Below, piece by piece: positions 1-7,476 of a stretch of 23,868 nt of DNA. The notes under the pieces were generated by a model. The model had not been told where the DNA came from. It ran no database searches and worked only from the letters and a program-made list of their open reading frames with translations. A program made the translations under genes and the position numbers. Where the stretch lies: the NCBI GenBank assembly GCA_934725735.1, contig CAKVCP010000024.1:1-23868 (forward strand), written 5' to 3'. The DNA comes from an uncultured Thermoguttaceae bacterium (lineage in GTDB: Bacteria; Planctomycetota; Planctomycetia; Pirellulales; Thermoguttaceae). Every line of letters begins with the position of its first letter. Position 1 is the first letter of the stretch.

Positions 1-490
1 AGTCGAGGGAGGCGCGGGCGGCTTCGATCGCGGTCTCGACGCTCGCGACGGATCCGGTCATCGTGAAGTATCCCTTTCCGCCGAGCATGGTGGCGGAGAC
101 GATTTTGAGGAGGGTGACGTCGGCGGCTTTCGCGGCGGCGTCGGCGGCGATGAGCGCGGAGGAGGCGGTTTTCGTCTCGACGACGCCTAGGGACATGAGC
201 TTGCCAGGAGGAAGCGCGACCGTTTGCGCCATCGCGGGGAAAAGTCCGGGATGGGCGTTCGCGACGGTGAGATAGTCTTCGACGAACTCGCCGCCGACCT
301 TTCGCGCGGTCTGTATCGCGGTCTCGACGTCGGCGATCTTCCCCGAGTAGACGATGAAAAATTTTCCGGAACAGACGTGTCGGGCTTGCAACACGACGAC
401 GTCGGCGGCCTTGATGAGCGCGTCGAGTACTTCGTAACCGGCGGCGACGCTCGTGAGTTCCACCGTTCCGGCGGAAACGTTCGCGGACAT
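1..490 (-). CDS. BMC-T (tandem-domain) microcompartment shell protein, PduT-like, partial
   Basis: The gene starts at the ATG at 490 and runs off the left edge after 163 codons, so the C-terminus is missing. AAGGAG lies about 10 nt before the start. The protein holds two successive BMC domains: residues ~8-85 (starts TVELTSVAAGYEVLDALIKA) and ~97-163 (starts MSLGVVETKTASSALIAADA). This makes it a tandem shell protein that forms a trimeric pseudohexamer tile in a bacterial microcompartment. The segment around residues 36-43 (ARHVCSGK) aligns by eye with the PduT segment whose cysteine ligates a 4Fe-4S cluster at the trimer pore; here the cysteine is Cys40. By analogy, electron transfer or cluster exchange across the shell is possible. 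It lies 45 nt downstream of an SDR gene on the same strand. The rest of the microcompartment operon, if there is one, would be left of the window. The family call is firm; the Fe-S role is inferred. Confidence 0.9.
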   Translation of the reverse strand, partial: MSANVSAGTVELTSVAAGYEVLDALIKAADVVVLQARHVCSGKFFIVYSGKIADVETAIQTARKVGGEFVEDYLTVANAHPGLFPAMAQTVALPPGKLMSLGVVETKTASSALIAADAAAKAADVTLLKIVSATMLGGKGYFTMTGSVASVETAIEAARASLD

Positions 491-535
491 ATCGATCAAT
501 CTCCTTAATGAATTAGGTTGACGCGCGCGGGGGCG

Positions 536-1630
536 TCAGTTCAACCACCCTTGATTTTCATACCATAGCGCGACGCGTCGGAACTTCGATTCGAGGTCGG
601 AGGAAATGGCGACGCCTAGTTCCTTCTCCGTCTTGGCTGCGGAACAAATCCAGGGGCCGCTGAGCGCTTCGACCGCCTTGTTCAAATCGACGGCAGGAGC
701 GGAGTTGAACCACGCCTTCCGGACTTCGCCGACGACTCCGGCGCCGATCACCCCGACGGGGGGCACGCGAAAGACGCGCGCGCCTTTGCGTCCGAAGGCG
801 CGTCCGACCATTTTGCCGTACTCGGAAAAGAGGATCGGTTCGGGAGCGGCCGCAAAGTAGATCCCCTTGCCGGTACAGGCGGGGGAAGCGGAACGCGGAT
901 CCGCGACGGTGGTCAAACTCGTCGGCGTCAGGCGCTCTCCCTGGCGCATCGCGGCGATCAGGACGTCGATAAGATCCTCGACGTAGACGAAGGAATAGTG
1001 TCGATCGCGCCAACCGGGAATCACAAAATTTCCGCGCTTCTTCGCCATGACGTAAAGCTGACGCGACGCGGCGTCCCCTTCGCCAAAGACGTACGGAGGC
1101 CTCACGACGGTGATCGGCAGTTCGTTAGCCAGCTGCTGGAGATTGTTCTCGGCGGCGAACTTACTGCGACCGTACGGAGAAATCGGGCGCGGGGCGTCCG
1201 TCTCCCGACGACGACGCTTTCCCTCGTAAATCCGCTCCTGCGTGTCTCCGCTTAGCGCGTCCGCCTTCACTCCGACGCCTGCGGCCGCGAGGGACGAAAC
1301 GGTCGTCAAGACGGGTCGACGCAACGCTCTGGCGCAAATCTGCGCCAGATTCAGAGTTCCCCCGCAGTTGACGCGCATGAAATCCCCCGACTTCATCTCG
1401 CGAGTAAGCCCAGCGAGATGAAAGACGCCCTGAACTCCCTCGACGCCCTTCGCCAACGCGTTCATATCGTCAAGATCCCCCTCGACAAACTCCACGTTGA
1501 AATTCTTCAGGCGTTCGCGGTTCGAATTAGGTCGCGCCAAGCACCGAACCCTGGCGCCCGATTCCGCCAAGCGCCGCGCCAACGCGCAGCCGATAAAACC
1601 TGTCGCTCCCGTAATGAAATAGGAGTCCAT
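536..1630 (-). CDS. Extended SDR, NAD(P)-dependent epimerase/dehydratase family
   Basis: This is a 364-aa cytoplasmic oxidoreductase of the extended short-chain dehydrogenase/reductase family. The N-terminal Rossmann motif TGATGFIG is at residues 7-14. The catalytic YxxxK is YGRSK (Tyr153, Lys157), and the upstream serine lies in TVSSLAAAG near residue 112. The length is normal for the family. AAGGA lies about 10 nt before the ATG at 1630. It sits 25 nt after the thioesterase and 45 nt before the shell-protein gene, so co-transcription is likely. The substrate cannot be read from the sequence: sugar-nucleotide epimerases, dihydroflavonol-reductase-like enzymes and 3-beta-hydroxysteroid/OleD-like reductases share this architecture. 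A hydrophobic segment near residues 285-300 (VPPVGVIGAGVVGEV) could contact the membrane or a lipid. Confidence 0.88.
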   Translation of the reverse strand: MDSYFITGATGFIGCALARRLAESGARVRCLARPNSNRERLKNFNVEFVEGDLDDMNALAKGVEGVQGVFHLAGLTREMKSGDFMRVNCGGTLNLAQICARALRRPVLTTVSSLAAAGVGVKADALSGDTQERIYEGKRRRRETDAPRPISPYGRSKFAAENNLQQLANELPITVVRPPYVFGEGDAASRQLYVMAKKRGNFVIPGWRDRHYSFVYVEDLIDVLIAAMRQGERLTPTSLTTVADPRSASPACTGKGIYFAAAPEPILFSEYGKMVGRAFGRKGARVFRVPPVGVIGAGVVGEVRKAWFNSAPAVDLNKAVEALSGPWICSAAKTEKELGVAISSDLESKFRRVALWYENQGWLN

Positions 1631-1655
1631 ACTCTGTTCCTTGCTCCGATTGTTT

Positions 1656-2153
1656 TTATAAATCCTCGCCGACCTTCGCGGTCGCGTCGGTCGCGCTTCC
1701 GGGTCTCGTCAAATCGCGAATCCAATCCGGAACGGGGATGATCTTCCCCTCTTTGCTGACGTAGGCAAGCTTGACGCGCCCCTTGACGAGGAGCTCGCCG
1801 TCGCGATAAAGCTCGTGTTCGTGCTCGATCGACGCTTGCGAAATTTTGGCGACGCGCGTCTTTAAGGTCAACAAGTCGTCGTACAGAGCCGGCTTAATAT
1901 ACGCGCATTCGACCTTGACGACGACGAGCATGCCGCCGTGATCCTCGACGTCGCGATAACTGACGCCCGTCGCGGCGCGCAAAAGCTCGGTGCGCCCCAT
2001 TTCAAAGTATGTAAAATAGTTGCCGTGATAAACGACGCCCATCTGATCCGTCTCTTGATAGCGAACGCGGATCTGAATTTCATGCTCATAACCGATCGAC
2101 GCGGCCGGCTTCTTCTTCCCCGCAAGAGGGCGCTTTGGTTCTTCTTCGCTCAT
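1656..2153 (-). CDS. Hotdog-fold acyl-CoA thioesterase, YbgC/4HBT family
   Basis: This 165-aa protein has a single hotdog domain from about residue 21 to 150. The signature RYQETDQMGVVYHGNYF at residues 31-47 is the YbgC/4-hydroxybenzoyl-CoA thioesterase active-site segment. Asp36 is the expected catalytic residue and GVVYH begins the central helix. Enzymes of this family hydrolyse short- or medium-chain or aromatic acyl-CoA thioesters, often next to the membrane; the chain length here cannot be predicted. The first ~20 residues are charged and Pro/Lys-rich and lie outside the domain. The start is 4 nt after the stop of the upstream membrane-protein gene, so translational coupling is likely, and there is only a weak GAAG ribosome-binding sequence. 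A 25-nt gap separates it from the SDR gene. Confidence 0.9.
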   Translation of the reverse strand: MSEEEPKRPLAGKKKPAASIGYEHEIQIRVRYQETDQMGVVYHGNYFTYFEMGRTELLRAATGVSYRDVEDHGGMLVVVKVECAYIKPALYDDLLTLKTRVAKISQASIEHEHELYRDGELLVKGRVKLAYVSKEGKIIPVPDWIRDLTRPGSATDATAKVGEDL

Positions 2154-2157
2154 TTCT

Positions 2158-2802
2158 TCACTTCTTCGTTTTAGGCGGAAATAATTGATTGAATAGCAGC
2201 GCCAGGATTCCCTTCTCTTTCTTCGCTTTTTTCTCTTTGTCCAGCTCCTCCTCGCGGCGACTCAGGATATTTGGGCCGCCGATCGCGTCGAAAATCGCTA
2301 GAAGATTGAGCATACCCGCGACCATCGTGTAGAGAGTTCCGATTTCGAACCACGAATGGAGAGTTCCCCAGAGGTCGTTCGCGGTCGGCTGATTCGGCCT
2401 CGTTCTCTCCTCGCCATGGCGCTGAGGGGGCGCGAAGGCGGTCGACGCGATCGATTCGGTCGCGTCTTGGGGATGACGCGCCTGTTTAAGGGCGGGAAGC
2501 GCCATGATTCCGACGCAGGACTGGGGAATGAACGCGAGACGCATCTCGCCGGAACGCCACGAGCAGTAGACGACGCGCGCGAAATGGCGTCTTGTCGAGC
2601 CGTCGTCCATCTTTTGCGTGTAACTTCCCATCCACCATCCGGCGATCATGCACGTCCAGACGGAGAGACCAAAGACGGCGGCCTTAAAATATCGCCGCTG
2701 ATAGAGATGCCCCGCGCCTGGAATCAACCAAGCCAAAGCGCCCGCCAATGCGGGGACGCGCAGTTGAGGGCTCTCTTCCGCCGTAATCTCTTGTCGCTCC
2801 AT
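2158..2802 (-). CDS. Small integral membrane protein, DUF6677-like
   Basis: The product is 214 aa when read from the ATG at 2802, which has GAGAGG about 13 nt upstream. The open frame extends to 2919, but that extension overlaps or precedes a strong promoter at 2858-2886, so the longer start is rejected. A hydrophobic hairpin at residues ~17-60 begins ALAGALAWLIPGAGHLYQ, a TM2-like PG-x-GH pattern. A further hydrophobic stretch lies near 90-104 and another at 152-176. The C-terminal tail (182-214) is highly charged, with runs of Lys and Glu, and ends in KTKK. It resembles the DUF6677 family that I associate with planctomycetes, and its function is unknown. It is the first gene of the four-gene minus-strand unit. 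Confidence 0.75.
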   Translation of the reverse strand: MERQEITAEESPQLRVPALAGALAWLIPGAGHLYQRRYFKAAVFGLSVWTCMIAGWWMGSYTQKMDDGSTRRHFARVVYCSWRSGEMRLAFIPQSCVGIMALPALKQARHPQDATESIASTAFAPPQRHGEERTRPNQPTANDLWGTLHSWFEIGTLYTMVAGMLNLLAIFDAIGGPNILSRREEELDKEKKAKKEKGILALLFNQLFPPKTKK

Positions 2803-2857
2803 AATACCATCGTCCTCTCGATCGATAAAAATGCGCTGAAATAGAATAGCCGCAGTC

Positions 2858-2886
2858 ATTTTACAGCGCGAGACGCCGCGCGTCAA
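2858..2886 (-). promoter_or_regulatory. Sigma70-like promoter of the DUF6677-thioesterase-SDR-BMC unit
   Basis: On the minus strand TTGACG (2886-2881) is followed after exactly 17 nt by TAAAAT (2863-2858); each hexamer matches the consensus at five of six positions. Transcription would start near 2851, giving a leader of about 50 nt before the ATG at 2802. The -35 lies within a 6-bp stem (CCGCGC/GCGCGG, 2876-2895). Confidence 0.65.
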
Positions 2887-2920
2887 CGGGCGCGGAAGCG
2901 TAAGAGAGGGAGTAAACAAG

Positions 2921-2958
2921 AAATAAAATAAGGAGCGCGTCGAAAAAGACGGCTCCTT
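2921..2958 (-). terminator. Hairpin terminator downstream of tRNA-Pro
   Basis: Read on the minus strand, AAGGAGC-CGTC pairs with GACG-C-GCTCCTT around a TTTTT-containing loop (2930-2958) and is followed by the T-rich tract ATTTTATTTC. It lies just past the 3' end of the tRNA and separates it from the DUF6677 operon. Confidence 0.7.
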
Positions 2959-2963
2959 ACAAG

Positions 2964-3038
2964 TCGGGGCGACACGATTCGAACGTGCGACCCTCTGCTC
3001 CCAAAGCAGATGCGCTAGCCAGGCTGCGCTACGCCCCG
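2964..3038 (-). tRNA. tRNA-Pro (anticodon TGG)
   Basis: A 75-nt cloverleaf is encoded on the minus strand. The acceptor stem is CGGGGCG/CGCCCCG with discriminator A. The D-arm begins TAGCGCAGCCTGG. The anticodon stem TCTGC/GCAGA encloses the loop TTTGGGA, giving anticodon TGG, which reads proline CCN codons. The T-arm contains GTTCGAATC. The 3' CCA is not encoded and must be added after transcription. A TATAAT (3076-3071) about 33 nt upstream of the 5' end could be its -10 box; no good -35 was found. Confidence 0.96.
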
Positions 3039-3131
3039 ATTGCGACGATATTACGCCGCAAAGTTCTTTGATTATATTCAGAACGCGCGAGAGTAAAAGG
3101 GGTTATTTTCAAAAAGGGGGCAAATCGAACT

Positions 3132-3494
3132 TCAGAGGAAGTCCTCATGGCGCAAGACGCCCGACTCTTCCTCAATCTCGGCGTGGGTCTGCCATCGCCA
3201 CCGGCGAGGAGCGCGTCGACGCTCTTCGCGCACCGCGTATCGCGGCTTCACTTCAAGTCCGAGCGCCTCTTTTATATGATCCCAGAAGTTCTTCGGCAAC
3301 TGGTATTCGACTTCGACGATCTCGTCGGGACGCTCCGGTTCCAGGAAGAGTTTGCGCACGGAGATCTTTGGGCCGAACTCTCCCCCGCAAATTTTGCAAG
3401 GAGTCAAATTCTTCGGCTCGCGCACCGCATGTCCGCAACTCGTACAGATATAGCGATACTCCCAAGGTCCGTAACCGTACCGTCTCTCTTTCAT
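3132..3494 (-). CDS. Small zinc-ribbon protein
   Basis: This 120-aa protein has two CxxC knuckles, Cys17/Cys20 (ICTSCG) and Cys33/Cys36 (PCKICGG), spaced as in a zinc ribbon. It continues with a segment containing PERPDEIVEVEYQLPKNFWD and a basic stretch REERRRAPRRWRW near residues 90-101. No signal peptide or membrane segment is visible, so it is probably cytoplasmic. GAGGA lies about 10 nt before the ATG at 3494, and a near-consensus promoter sits at 3578-3606. It is a single-gene unit between the tRNA and flhA. The fold suggests nucleic-acid or protein binding, but the role is unknown. Conserved cysteines plus good start signals make it a real gene rather than a chance frame. Confidence 0.82.
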   Translation of the reverse strand: MKERRYGYGPWEYRYICTSCGHAVREPKNLTPCKICGGEFGPKISVRKLFLEPERPDEIVEVEYQLPKNFWDHIKEALGLEVKPRYAVREERRRAPRRWRWQTHAEIEEESGVLRHEDFL

Positions 3495-3577
3495 TTTGCG
3501 TCCTCTATGTGCACTAGAGCCCCAAAATATCGAATATGCAACCGTCCCGCTGGCTACCCCAAAATCCTCAATTGTAT

Positions 3578-3606
3578 ATTATAACATTCTCGTTTTTTTT
3601 TGTCGA
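3578..3606 (-). promoter_or_regulatory. Sigma70-like promoter of the zinc-ribbon gene
   Basis: On the minus strand TCGACA (3606-3601, five of six matches) is followed after 17 nt by a perfect TATAAT (3583-3578). The start site would fall near 3571, giving a leader of about 76 nt that contains two copies of ATTTTGGGG. Confidence 0.7.
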
Positions 3607-3642
3607 GGGGGCTGTCGTCATTCTCTTCACTTGCCTAAGAAT

Positions 3643-5745
3643 TTATTTCCACTCGATAAAAGTTTGCCGTAAGACGCGCGCGCCCTGTCCCGCCTCGTCG
3701 TACGCGACGACCGTCCAATCGATTCCGCGATCCCGCGCGAACGCGCTCAGCGCGTAGCGAAGATCGCCCCCCGTCAAGAGGAGGCGCGGGGCCGTCAAGA
3801 CGTCGAGCTCGTTGCCCGCGGCGCGCAGCGCGTCCGCAAACGCCTTCGCGCGTCCCGAATCGAGCGCCAAATACGGCTCGCCGGTATCGCGTCGACGGAG
3901 CGCCTCGCGAAGTTCGTCGTCCCACTCGGGAGCCAAGATCGCCGACTGAAGTTCGTTATCCTCGCTGAGGAAAGGCGCGACGATCCCCTTTCCGATCCGC
4001 GCGCGAACAAACTCCAACGCGCGGAATTCGTTCGGATCGTCCTCGCGCAAAACCAAGTCGTTGTACGCTTCCAGAATCGCGTCGAACCGCCGTATCGAGA
4101 CGCGTTCCGCAAGGAGGAGCTTGAGAACCGCGTGAATCTTCGCGATCGCGCGGCGCGGCCTCGCTTCGTCCCGGTCGTCGGAGGCGATCGCTTCGTCGAC
4201 GAGCGCGGGATCCGTTTCTCGAAGGCGATCCAAAAGGCGTTTGACGGCGTCGCGGGAGAGGAGCATATGCGCGTCGCGAGTCGCCGCCTCCACAAGGGTC
4301 GCCTCGATCAGATCGCCCGGCGTCATGATCTCATAGCCTTCGTCAAGCGCGGTCTGCTCCGCGTCGGGCTCGATCCAAAACCCCTTCTTTCCCCCCGGAG
4401 CGCGAAGGGAAAGCCCTTTGAGCTCCGAAAACGCGTACCCCGCGTCGACGGCGACGAGCATCTGCGGATAGAGGACGCCCTGCGCGGCGACAAGTCCGTT
4501 AAAGCGAACGACAAAATGCGAATCGTCGAGGGTTAAATCGTCGACGACGCGCGTTTTGGGCAAGATTACCCCCAAAGAAGCCGCCAACTCGCGCCGCGCG
4601 CGCTTGACCCTGTCGAGGAGCGTCGGCCCCTCCTCGGGAATCGCGACGCTCGCCAACCCCGGCCCGATCGCGACGACGCACGGATCCACGCGAAGGGACT
4701 CCTCCAACTCTTCGTCTTCCTTCTTCGACGCGTCGCTTCCCGACTTTCCGCCGCCGTCCTTCGCGCCCGACGCGTCCGCGCTCTTTCGCGCCGCGTCCTC
4801 CCGACGCTTCGCCCCCCACGCCAAGACCAAAATCCCCGCGGCCATTGTCAAAAGGGGAAGCGCCGGCAACCCCGTCGCGGAGAGAAAGAGCAAAAACACG
4901 CCCGTCGCGCCCAAGACGACCGAGCGTCCAAAAGTCTGGCGCAAAACCTCCTTCGAGACGTTCTGCTCGCGCGACGTTCGCGCGACAAGGAGACCCGTCG
5001 CGAGCGAAATGAGGAACGCGGGAGCTTGCGAAACGAGCCCGTCGCCGATCGTCAGCCGCGCGTATAAGGACGCCGCTTCCGAGATGCTCATTCCGTTCTG
5101 AATCAGACCGACGCACAGCCCGCCGATAAGGTTGATAACGACGATCACGAGCCCCGCGATCGCGTCGCCGCGCACGAACTTACTCGCGCCGTCCATCGCG
5201 CCGAAAAAGTCCGACTGCTCCGACAATTCCGCGCGCAGCGCCTTCGCTTCCGCTTCCGTGATGTTCCCCGCGTTGAGGTCGAAATCGATCGCCGATTGTC
5301 GACCCGGCAAGGCGTCCAACGTGAAACGCGCCGTCACTTCGCTGATACGCGTCGCGCCCTTCGTAATCACCACGAACTGAATCACGACGAAGATCAAAAA
5401 GATGACGCCCCCCACGACGATATTGTCCCCCGCGACGAATCGGCTGAAGGCGTCGACGACGCGCCCGGCGTCCCCTTGCGTCAAAATGAGACGCGTCGTC
5501 GAGACGTTGAGAACGAGACGATAGAGGGTCGTCGTGAGAAGAACCGTCGGAAAGGAACTGAATTCGAGCGGTTTGCGGACGAAAAAGGTCGTGAGAAAGA
5601 TCGAGGCGGAGATCGCCAGATTCGCCGCCAGGAGAATATCCATGACTCCCGTAGGCAACTTAAAGAGGAGCGCGAGAAAGCTTACGATCGCAAACGCAGG
5701 AAGAGCCAGGTCTTGCCACGCTATATTTTTTAACCAGCTCTTCAT
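3643..5745 (-). CDS. flhA: FlhA/FHIPEP-family flagellar type III export gate protein
   Basis: This 700-aa protein has the FlhA layout: an N-terminal membrane domain (about eight helices, residues ~12-310), a charged Lys/Ser/Asp-rich linker (~312-350) and a C-terminal cytoplasmic domain that forms the export ring. The FHIPEP signature spans residues ~133-156 (RISEVTARFTLDALPGRQ onward). Asp194 in VRGDAIAG matches the conserved charged residue of the gate. FlhA uses the proton-motive force to export flagellar rod, hook and filament proteins. GGGAAGGA precedes the ATG at 5745, and a 17-nt-spaced promoter lies at 5809-5837. No other flagellar gene is in the window, so flhA stands alone here. A non-flagellar SctV is the alternative, but the overall sequence favours FlhA. 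Confidence 0.92.
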   Translation of the reverse strand: MKSWLKNIAWQDLALPAFAIVSFLALLFKLPTGVMDILLAANLAISASIFLTTFFVRKPLEFSSFPTVLLTTTLYRLVLNVSTTRLILTQGDAGRVVDAFSRFVAGDNIVVGGVIFLIFVVIQFVVITKGATRISEVTARFTLDALPGRQSAIDFDLNAGNITEAEAKALRAELSEQSDFFGAMDGASKFVRGDAIAGLVIVVINLIGGLCVGLIQNGMSISEAASLYARLTIGDGLVSQAPAFLISLATGLLVARTSREQNVSKEVLRQTFGRSVVLGATGVFLLFLSATGLPALPLLTMAAGILVLAWGAKRREDAARKSADASGAKDGGGKSGSDASKKEDEELEESLRVDPCVVAIGPGLASVAIPEEGPTLLDRVKRARRELAASLGVILPKTRVVDDLTLDDSHFVVRFNGLVAAQGVLYPQMLVAVDAGYAFSELKGLSLRAPGGKKGFWIEPDAEQTALDEGYEIMTPGDLIEATLVEAATRDAHMLLSRDAVKRLLDRLRETDPALVDEAIASDDRDEARPRRAIAKIHAVLKLLLAERVSIRRFDAILEAYNDLVLREDDPNEFRALEFVRARIGKGIVAPFLSEDNELQSAILAPEWDDELREALRRRDTGEPYLALDSGRAKAFADALRAAGNELDVLTAPRLLLTGGDLRYALSAFARDRGIDWTVVAYDEAGQGARVLRQTFIEWK

Positions 5746-5808
5746 CGTCCCCGAATCCTTCCCTCATGCGAACGCGCGTACGCGCAACTAACGATCACCG
5801 ACTCGGGT

Positions 5809-5837
5809 AGTATAGAGAGAAGGAGCGTTTTCCACAA
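5809..5837 (-). promoter_or_regulatory. Sigma70-like promoter of flhA
   Basis: On the minus strand TTGTGG (5837-5832) is followed after 17 nt by TATACT (5814-5809). The start site would be near 5802, with a leader of about 57 nt. The leader contains the 12-bp palindrome GCGCGTACGCGC (5773-5784), a possible stem or operator. No sigma28- or sigma54-type flagellar promoter was recognised. Confidence 0.55.
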
Positions 5838-5845
5838 GCTCGATT

Positions 5846-7432
5846 TTAGGGGCGGCTCCAATCGTCGTTGCGCGTCGAAGCCGCTCGGGGCCGCCGGTTA
5901 GAACTCCGCTCGGGACGTCTGGGCATCGCCATGACGAAGAGGAAGAGGATGACGACGCAGAACAAGACGTACGCTTCGAGAGGGGAAAAGGTCTTCTCCG
6001 GCGCTTCGGGAGCCGACTTATTGGGAAGGGGGGCTTCTGAGTAGCGGCGCTCCTCTTTTGATCGAACGACGGCGGCGTTCATAAACTGGGGGGATTCATC
6101 CTGCGCCAATTCTTCGTCGATATCGAGGGCGTCGCGCGGGTCGGGGACGCGCAAATAGAGTTCGCGAGCGCGCCGCATCGCGTCGGCGTCGAGCGCGAGA
6201 AAGCTGTCTTGAGTCGCCAACTCGGGAAGATCGGCTTGACGGAGGAACTGCATGCCCACAACAGAGGGGGAGTAGATCGGGGGGGACGGAGGCAACGCGC
6301 CGGGCTTTTGCACGCGCCAGAAAGCGTCCTTCACGTTTTTGACGTGGTCGATCGCGTCCGCGCCAAGCGCGCGCAACGCTTCGGGAGTATCGACGCCGTT
6401 TCCCGACGCGTAGACGGGTTTGTCGGACGTCGGATAAAGGGTCGCCAGGGGCAACGCGCGTTCGATCGCGGTCGTCTTCGTCTCTTCGTCGACGCGCGGG
6501 TAGCGCAAATCGGAGCCTTCCCAGTCGTCGACGCGGTCGGGATCGTCGCCAGGTTCCGCTAAGACGATCTTCTTGGCGCGAAGCTTCGCCGCTTCTTCGA
6601 TCGCGCGCATCAGGAAGAGCTGCAATCTTCCGCAAGGGGTTCCCATAGAATTGACCTGATCGGAGCCCCACAAACACCCGGCGACTTCTCCGTATTCGTT
6701 AAAGATCGGCCCCCCGGAATCTCCGGATCTGACGCCGACGTTAATCATCATCGTTTCGTAGAGGAAATGGTCGACGTCGTACTGCTCGTCGTTTCCAGTG
6801 GCTCCCGGCGCGCCAAGAGCGACATAGTCGACGAACTTTCCTTCCTGGATTTCGAAATCGGCGAGACCTTCTTTCGGGCCGTACCCCGCGGTCCACAGCC
6901 TCTCGTTCTTCCCCTTCTTGGGCATCTGTCTCGAGATAGGGAGGGGAACCAGGTCTTGCGGCTTCGGAATGATAATGGCGGCGAGATCCCACAGATCGTC
7001 GAGAAGAACGACGCGCCCCGGATAGGTTCCGCTCGGAAAAACGACGTCGATCGACATGTCGACTTCGCTCACGACGTGCCAATTCGTCAAGACGATTCCC
7101 CACGAAGCGTACTGCGCGGCGTAAAATCCAGACCCGTAATAGAGAGGAATCGTGACGACGCCCTCTTCTTCGCCATTCTTAGGACGCGACCTTCCAACGA
7201 TCTTAGCGACGCTCGGGTATCGCGTCTGAACTCCGTCTTTATTAAGACCGAGCTGTTCAAGCGCGACGCTTTTTGTCCGCGTCTTTTCCGTCGGCGCCGC
7301 CCCCTCGGTCGGAGAAATCGCAAGAAATACAAAAACGCTCCACAGGCATGCTATCGCGCATGTCAGTCTTGCGCTTCTCCCAATCCATGAGCGCTTCCCA
7401 AGGTTCTCGTTACGATTGTCTGGAATCAACAT
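5846..7432 (-). CDS. Exported trypsin-like serine protease with C-terminal membrane anchor
   Basis: The product is 528 aa. Residues ~22-45 form a hydrophobic signal segment after a basic start (GKRSWIGRSARL). A chymotrypsin-fold domain covers ~70-285 with an intact catalytic triad: His119 in LTNWHVV, Asp149 in LDDLWDLAAI and Ser239 in RSGDSGGPI. There is no recognisable PDZ domain. The region ~290-470 is low in known motifs and Pro/Asp-rich. A single transmembrane helix at ~483-502 (YVLFCVVILFLFVMAM) precedes an Arg-rich tail, which suggests a periplasmic protease tethered to the membrane. AAGGA lies about 10 nt before the ATG at 7432. The 425-nt gap upstream holds a long inverted repeat. It resembles DegP/HtrA catalytic domains but lacks the family's usual C-terminal PDZ repeats. 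Its substrate is unknown. Confidence 0.87.
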   Translation of the reverse strand: MLIPDNRNENLGKRSWIGRSARLTCAIACLWSVFVFLAISPTEGAAPTEKTRTKSVALEQLGLNKDGVQTRYPSVAKIVGRSRPKNGEEEGVVTIPLYYGSGFYAAQYASWGIVLTNWHVVSEVDMSIDVVFPSGTYPGRVVLLDDLWDLAAIIIPKPQDLVPLPISRQMPKKGKNERLWTAGYGPKEGLADFEIQEGKFVDYVALGAPGATGNDEQYDVDHFLYETMMINVGVRSGDSGGPIFNEYGEVAGCLWGSDQVNSMGTPCGRLQLFLMRAIEEAAKLRAKKIVLAEPGDDPDRVDDWEGSDLRYPRVDEETKTTAIERALPLATLYPTSDKPVYASGNGVDTPEALRALGADAIDHVKNVKDAFWRVQKPGALPPSPPIYSPSVVGMQFLRQADLPELATQDSFLALDADAMRRARELYLRVPDPRDALDIDEELAQDESPQFMNAAVVRSKEERRYSEAPLPNKSAPEAPEKTFSPLEAYVLFCVVILFLFVMAMPRRPERSSNRRPRAASTRNDDWSRP

Positions 7433-7476
7433 CCTCTGTCCTTATGAATCCCGATTTTCTCCCGACCAAGTATTGG

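Noticed and set aside
536..1630. SDR as OleD partner of the OleA-like ketosynthase
   Set aside because: It lies 14 kb away on the other strand in a different unit and shows only general extended-SDR motifs.
2803..2919. N-terminal extension of the DUF6677-like gene to 2919
   Set aside because: It covers a TTGACG-17-TAAAAT promoter and a hairpin, and the translated extension looks like non-coding sequence.
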